From assembly GCA_009617715.1 (NCBI GenBank), contig VTFK01000043.1:930001-994000 (forward strand): DNA of 64,000 nucleotides, written 5' to 3'. The DNA is from Plectrocnemia conspersa. Lineage: Eukaryota; Arthropoda; Insecta; Trichoptera; Polycentropodidae. Positions 58,702 through 64,000 of this stretch are shown here, in pieces (within the stretch, counting starts at the first letter, position 1; every line of letters starts with the position of its first letter). Under the pieces are notes generated by a model that saw nothing but the letters and a program-made list of their open reading frames with translations, was not told the origin of the DNA and ran no database searches. A program made the translations under genes and the position numbers.

Positions 58702-61700
58702 TCATATATGTATAAATACATATTAAAACATATTTTGTAAGTGAGGCGTTTCTCAATTTAGAAAAAAACATACACTGTAAAAGGCAATGGAAAATCACTT
58801 AATTAGTTTCTCAATAAAAGTAAAAAGTTTTGCCCCAATGCAAGAACATGCTAACTGATTTTTTAATCGTAAATGAGTTATACTAAACTATACTGGACTA
58901 AGCATAAAAATACTCTTTCAAATTTTTACACTCGCATTTCTTATACACATTGAAAATATATAGAAACAACATGAGAAGAAAATGGTATGGGAACTAGATA
59001 GTTAACATGTTCTTGGAATTAATGTATATACTATTATTGAAAATGACTTCAGGAAAATAATAAGGTAAGACGAGAATATAAATTATAGATAACTATTCGA
59101 TCCTTTTCGGCCGAAAAAATATGATTGAGGTTATGTTATGCTTGCCTTTCATATTAATATATTTTAAATAATTCAAATATAAAAATCCTTATGTTTCTTT
59201 TTACATTTGAATAATCATCCCTACCATAAAACCTAATATTTTTGCTATGAATTATAAATATCAATAATAAATATGTTCTATGTTGATAAAAGTTTAATAT
59301 ATTATTATCTTGGGGGTTTCATGTATTTATATGTAAGAGTGAAAATATGTAGATCACTTCATTGTCACTAAAAGTTTGCTAGGGATGAATTATAACGTAC
59401 TAAGAATAATTATATATTAAAGTATTCATTAGTTTACGTACTTCCTATTTTGACACAACATGTCCTATCTATCGAAAAACAGGAAGCAATAGGTAAAATA
59501 GGCATTATGCCCAATTGTTGATCGTGCACTTGAAAACAATCTATTCTATTGATCGCTAGGTACTCTCGCGCATTGTTTGTACTTCGAAGGGTCATAAATT
59601 TTCCTTCGGATCGTTTCCGATCGACCTTGCCCTAATAAACGAACCTCCAAAATAAATATAACAAATTCGCACACAAACGAATACGCTGTCCATATATGTG
59701 AGCATGTTCATATGCAAAATGGACACGCCTTGCCCCCGTTCGCATGCCCATACAAAGTTCACGTGTGAATAAATTAAATTTGATGGGAACAAATTTGATC
59801 ATCTATTAACTAGATCTAGTTGGTTCATTACATAAGTGAATATTTTCATTAGCTCGATTATATCATATAAATATAAAAAGTAGATCATTATCGATCGATC
59901 GAGTTCGGTTTCGAACTAGGCGCGAAATCTGATATGTGGACTTTGATGAAATATTTAATTGTAGGTCACGTCTTATAAAAAAGCACACTAATAACATAGT
60001 GGGTTGTGTTATTATTTTTTTATGTTCTATTGAAATCGATAGTTTGTTTAATCATTTTTTTTCTCCGTAGATGTGTATGATAAGAGTGTGGAAATTAAAG
60101 AACTGGAACCGTCAGAAATACAAAACGCCATGTGTAACATCGTAACTGATCAAATTAAAGCTACCGCTAACGCTACAATAACCCGACAATTAAAAGGAGT
60201 CTGTCACGCCAGTAAGAAAAATTACAATAATTAATTTAATTATATTTTATTATATATTTAAGAAACCACACGTCTATGCATTACTTTAAGTATACAAATG
60301 ATTTAATATTGATACTTCACAACTAAAAATGTTGACATCACAGGGAATACTCGAATTCGTTCTTACGCGATTTTAACATTTTCCTTCCTGTGATGTATAC
60401 CAAGTATACATGCCATCTTGTTATGTATATAACTATATAAATATGCTGAATAAAAAATCAATTCATTAATACATTCAGATGTGTGTGAGAGTGACGTTTG
60501 CCTCCAAATGTTCTTAACTTGATTTTAAATATTAATTTTGATAACGATACATTTATTTTTAAGCATAACATGTATATAAAGTGTACATCACCGGGGCGCG
60601 CAGATTTTATGCCACAGTAAAGTGTTATTTTTTTGTTGTTGTTATTTCGCTGCGTTTTGTTTTGCTGCGAATGCATTTACATAAAATAAACATGAATAAT
60701 ATTGCAACTTATTTATTAATTTATGAAGAAAATAAAGCTATAAGGCAAACACTACATAGTTACTTTTTAAGTATAACCTGAAAGAGTATTTTTATCAGGG
60801 CTTCGAACCGGAACTGAACCGAAAATCGGAAACCGGAAAAATCACATTTAAACACGCGCGTTAATTTGGAACAAATAACATTTTTTAGAGAAATCAATTT
60901 CAATCACAAATTAACAAACAAAATTATCAAGTTATAGTGAAACGTCTAATGAAAAGGTAGATACACATATGTAAATAGATTCCATTTAATTTATTTTTTG
61001 GTTATCTCTACATCATTAATTTTCTCAAGTAGATCAGCACATCTGAACCTCTGGGTTTTGAAACATGTTTTAATAAATTGTCTCTCCGTATATGACGTCC
61101 TACAAATCGAGTATCTTGCGTTTAAAGATAGCCAGTTTATTTTATTCTCTTTGAGTGTTTTCCCATGTCTCACAGCCGTAAGTGACAACCGGTCTGTGTT
61201 TTGTATATTATCGTAATAAAATTGTTTCCTTAGAAGTATCTAGCAGCTGTACATTTCATGTACCTAAAGTTGTTCACTTTCTCGGATGTGGATATGGAGC
61301 AGTCGTTTTTAATTTTTATTTGGCTCTTTGTTATATTTTCTATTATCTAGAGTGGATTTGAATTACTACCATTGCTGGACGAAAATTTGGATTAGAGTTG
61401 GACAATAAACATTTTCAAATCATTCGAATGGAAAGGGATAAATTCAGAAGTAAACTTATTTGTATACTTATATCAATAACTGACATAGTAGTATGTTTAC
61501 AATTTTTATAAATTTATAATTATTTTATACAACATTATACTAATAACCAAGTTACAATTTTATTAGTAATCAAAACGAAATATATTTAATATACCGTCCT
61601 AAAAAAGTTAGTATACTACACGGCATTATTATTTATTCTATTAATCCACTAATTTCAAGAATCGGTGATTATGACAAAACAAAACTTAAATTCAAGTACA

Positions 61701-62261
61701 AAAATAAAATGCCTAAGCACATATTGCTTTGATGCAGTTAAGCCTATTGTAATGTCATTAGTTTCAGGTTTACAGGTTTAAGTTTATAATTTAGTATTAT
61801 ATAATTTTCTATGTGTTATATTTTATATATTTTTATTGTAAAAGGTTTTATGAATTAAAATTTAATTATATTTACAAATAATTTAGTATTGTTTTTTCTT
61901 TTATTAATTGCTTTCAACAATTGTAAATAATGAAAATGGTTATAGATCAGTAATGTGCATTTATTACGCCTGTATGGTTTTGTACATATGTATATTTTTG
62001 AAATAATCTTTTATACATAAAAAAATATTCTATGGATACAATATCCTGGAATAATGTATACTCTTCGTATATTTTCTAGTTTTACAGTACAATATATTAT
62101 ACAAATTTTATATTATAGAGGAAGTTCGACAACAGCTAAGACACATTGAAATAACTTTCATGAGAGAATTGCAAAAAATCCACAAAATTGTGCAATCAAT
62201 ATCAGCTCATCAAACCAGTCGAAAGCCGGTCGTATTTAAATATTTATCAAACAAGCCATAA
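58174..62261 (+). CDS. Small secreted helical protein, unknown family
   Basis: Three exons with matching phase 1 junctions: 58174-58264, 60071-60211 and 62119-62261 (124 codons plus stop). Exon 1 is a signal peptide (MSIEMFSKMIVIVSVILIIN, cleavage likely near CEG). The mature part is about 95 residues, mostly helical. It has two cysteines (AMCNIVTDQ and GVCHA) that could pair, and a basic amphipathic tail (RHIEITFMRELQKIHKIVQS). Two introns of about 1.8 and 1.9 kb hold repeats. All splice sites are canonical and the frame is intact, so I believe the gene is real. I recognise no family and propose no function. The exon layout (signal peptide in a phase-1 first exon) matches that of the SPH and coiled-coil genes nearby but is common for secreted proteins. 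Confidence 0.72.
58674..58702. repeat. TA microsatellite in intron 1
   Basis: An almost pure (TA)n run, continued by degenerate atatgta units on both sides. An open frame across it on the minus strand is only Tyr-Ile repeats. Confidence 0.9.
60985..61310 (-). mobile_element. Non-LTR retrotransposon RT C-terminal relic (RTE/CR1-like)
   Basis: Minus-strand translation, across one or two shifts, contains VNNFRYM, then IYKTQTG/RPVVTYGCETWENTQ and LAIFKRKIL. The core RPV-TYG-ETW followed by L--F-RKIL is the conserved C-terminal part of many non-LTR polymerases. The rest of the element is absent. It lies in intron 2 of the small secreted protein gene, in opposite orientation. Confidence 0.7.
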
Positions 62262-63110
62262 ATTATTAGTACTGTAAATAATATTATTATTTTAAATAAA
62301 TGATTAAAATTAAATTAAATGTTTATTTTATTCAATCTATTTTTACAATATAAGACTTGACTTACCACGTGAAGTTGTAAATTATGTTTTATTTGTGTAT
62401 CCTAATTCAAATAATTACATATTTTAATTATTCTGACTGTTTATAAAGCAACAAATGCAGTCATAATATTAATATAATTTATGTGTTACCAATAATATAT
62501 ATAGTAATTTAAAATATTCATATTATCTTATCTTAATAAGATATAATATAAATCAACGCAATTTTGTGTAAATAAAATAATATTATTCTCCTCGAAGGGA
62601 AAATAATAATCATATATATTATTTGTAACGGGATACAACCTCTCCCTCCCGCGGTCACTGACAGGTGGAAAATAAAAATGTTTACGTGTTAAAATATTAA
62701 AATTCCCCCCTCCCAAATAATATTAATTAGTGTTTTTTCAGCATATTAATAAAATTTATTAATGTTATTTCAGCCCAAATTCCCTCAATGTTATACTATT
62801 TTGCTACAAACGTAACAACCTACAAATTTAATAGAATAAGTTTAAATTTGAAAAATTAGAAACTATGTAGAAAAATATATTAATATTTATAATGATATAA
62901 AATATTTAATGTCAAAGATGTGTGTTTGATTGCAAAAACTATTTAAATTATTTTAATTACATATAATAATCATGTAAATTAAAATAATATTACAATCCAT
63001 ATTTTTAAAATGAAGTCTTGACGATGGCCAATTGTGGTGTTATGTGCACATTTAAAAATAACACGCAAATGTCAAATTGGTTATAAATAAATATAACCTT
63101 AGCGGGCGGT
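62262..63110. other. Intergenic before GDE1-like gene
   Basis: Very AT-rich, with AATAAA-type words just after the preceding stop. A GC-rich patch at about 62610-62720 (ctccctcccgcggtcactgac) has no recognised function. The promoter of the next gene should be at its right end. Confidence 0.4.
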
Positions 63111-64000
63111 ATGCTGTGGATGTTAGTATGGATTTGGGAGACGTGTTGGGGCTTAGTGACAGGTACAAGAGAAGCCATGCCGTGGGCAATAGATGCCGCT
63201 ATATTAGGAGCGTTTCTACTGATAGTTTCCCGTCGTCGAAGACCAAACACTTCAGCTGCCTTTTTCACATCGCCTACTCGATGCATAGCTCACCGGGGAG
63301 CAGCTCTTGATGCGCCTGAGAACACTATGACGGCTTTGAAATACGTCAGTATTATATTTATATCATATTATCGAGAGTTTTTATTTAATACTTCTTACAG
63401 TGCGTCGATAAGGGATGTAAAAACATAGAAGTCGACGTTCGCATCACTAAAGATGGAAAATGTATCTTAGCGCACGACAATACATTATGCGGAAAAGTCA
63501 TATCAGAATGTGATTGGGCAGAATTGAAAGATTTATCACTGGAAGATGACCATCCAATGAGGTTAGAAGCCTAATAATATGAAAGATTTTCATTCGCCAC
63601 ACTAAGTATTGAATATTTTGAATTAATTTCAGAGCAAGATTGGATACTTCGAATCCCTTGTTGTTGACTGATGCTATAGATTTTTTTATTGCGAACAGAG
63701 TTAATGCGATTATCGAAATCAAAGAAACTGATAAACGAATTATGACGACAATGATGGAAACTTACAAAAAATATCCAATTTTATACAATACGACAATCGT
63801 TACATCGTTCAATCCTATCATTATATATAAAGTAATTTTTTAATATTTATATATTCACTAAATTAACATTGTACATATGTATGTATATATCTTAATCCTA
63901 TTAACCATATTTTTATAACACTCAGCTTAGAATCATGGATTCGTCTATAATTGGTGCACTTAATTATCGGCCAGGGTGTTTTAGCACAGTTTCTTATAAT
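63111..64000 (+). CDS. Glycerophosphodiester phosphodiesterase, GDE1-like (3' end outside window)
   Basis: Four exons are visible: 63111-63344, 63401-63561, 63633-63831 and 63926 to beyond the window edge, all in phase. The start MLWMLVWIWETCWG leads into a membrane segment (AAILGAFLLIVS), then the GDPD catalytic motifs. These are IAHRGAALDAPENT, IEVDVRITKDGKCILAHD and, later, AIIEIKET. His, Glu and Asp metal and active-site residues are present. Members hydrolyse glycerophosphodiesters to glycerol-3-phosphate and an alcohol at or near membranes. An upstream non-coding exon is possible. The last third of the protein is not in the window. Confidence 0.88.

Noticed and set aside
58607..58798. 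63-codon minus-strand frame with Tyr-Ile repeats
   Set aside because: It is the translation of a TA microsatellite.

Overview
The window reads as AT-rich nuclear DNA of an insect. Genes are split by mostly short GT-AG introns. The gene set is animal and arthropod in kind: clip-domain serine protease homologues (SPHs) of the prophenoloxidase-activating factor 2 (PPAF-II) type, a snake-like chymotrypsin-fold protease, GILT, proteasome alpha-2 and a GDE1-type phosphodiesterase. Spaces between genes and large introns are full of decayed transposons (mariner, Tc1, a DUF4817-type element, hAT, PIF/Harbinger, piggyBac, pogo-like MITE, non-LTR, SINE). I cannot fix the insect order from sequence alone. 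Exon coordinates were assembled by hand from splice signals, reading phase and comparison between paralogues.

Region 1-2.7 kb is retroelement and DNA-transposon debris. From 2.9 to 37 kb lies a tandem and inverted family of five intact clip-domain SPH genes (here A 2.9-7.3 kb +, B 11.1-13.5 kb +, C 14.4-17.6 kb +, D 22.4-19.7 kb -, E 33.6-36.1 kb +), plus two relic last exons (25.1 and 36.9 kb) and an exon fragment duplicated inside an intron. C and D are arms of a roughly 9 kb inverted duplication. All five spliced frames are fully open (367-386 codons), yet all have lost catalytic Ser195. The other triad positions differ from copy to copy, so this looks like a local radiation of secreted pseudoproteases, probably melanization or immune cofactors.

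From 38 to 41.4 kb is proteasome alpha-2 on the minus strand, complete except for one extra A in a homopolymer at an exon end. From 43.4 to 44.8 kb is an apparently active snake-like serine protease without a clip domain. From 45.6 to 47.4 kb is a secreted coiled-coil protein gene with two reading-frame breaks. From 47.6 to 50.3 kb is GILT. A gene-poor stretch of about 8 kb follows, holding a hAT element and a tRNA-type SINE. Next come a three-exon gene for a small secreted helical protein (58.2-62.3 kb) and the 5' part of a glycerophosphodiester phosphodiesterase that runs off the right edge.

The most notable content is the SPH array. It keeps the clip domain, fold and most disulfides while substituting the catalytic positions separately in each copy (position 57 is His, Arg, Asp, Glu and His in A to E). 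A protease with an intact triad and GILT lie nearby, giving a compact immune-type neighbourhood.
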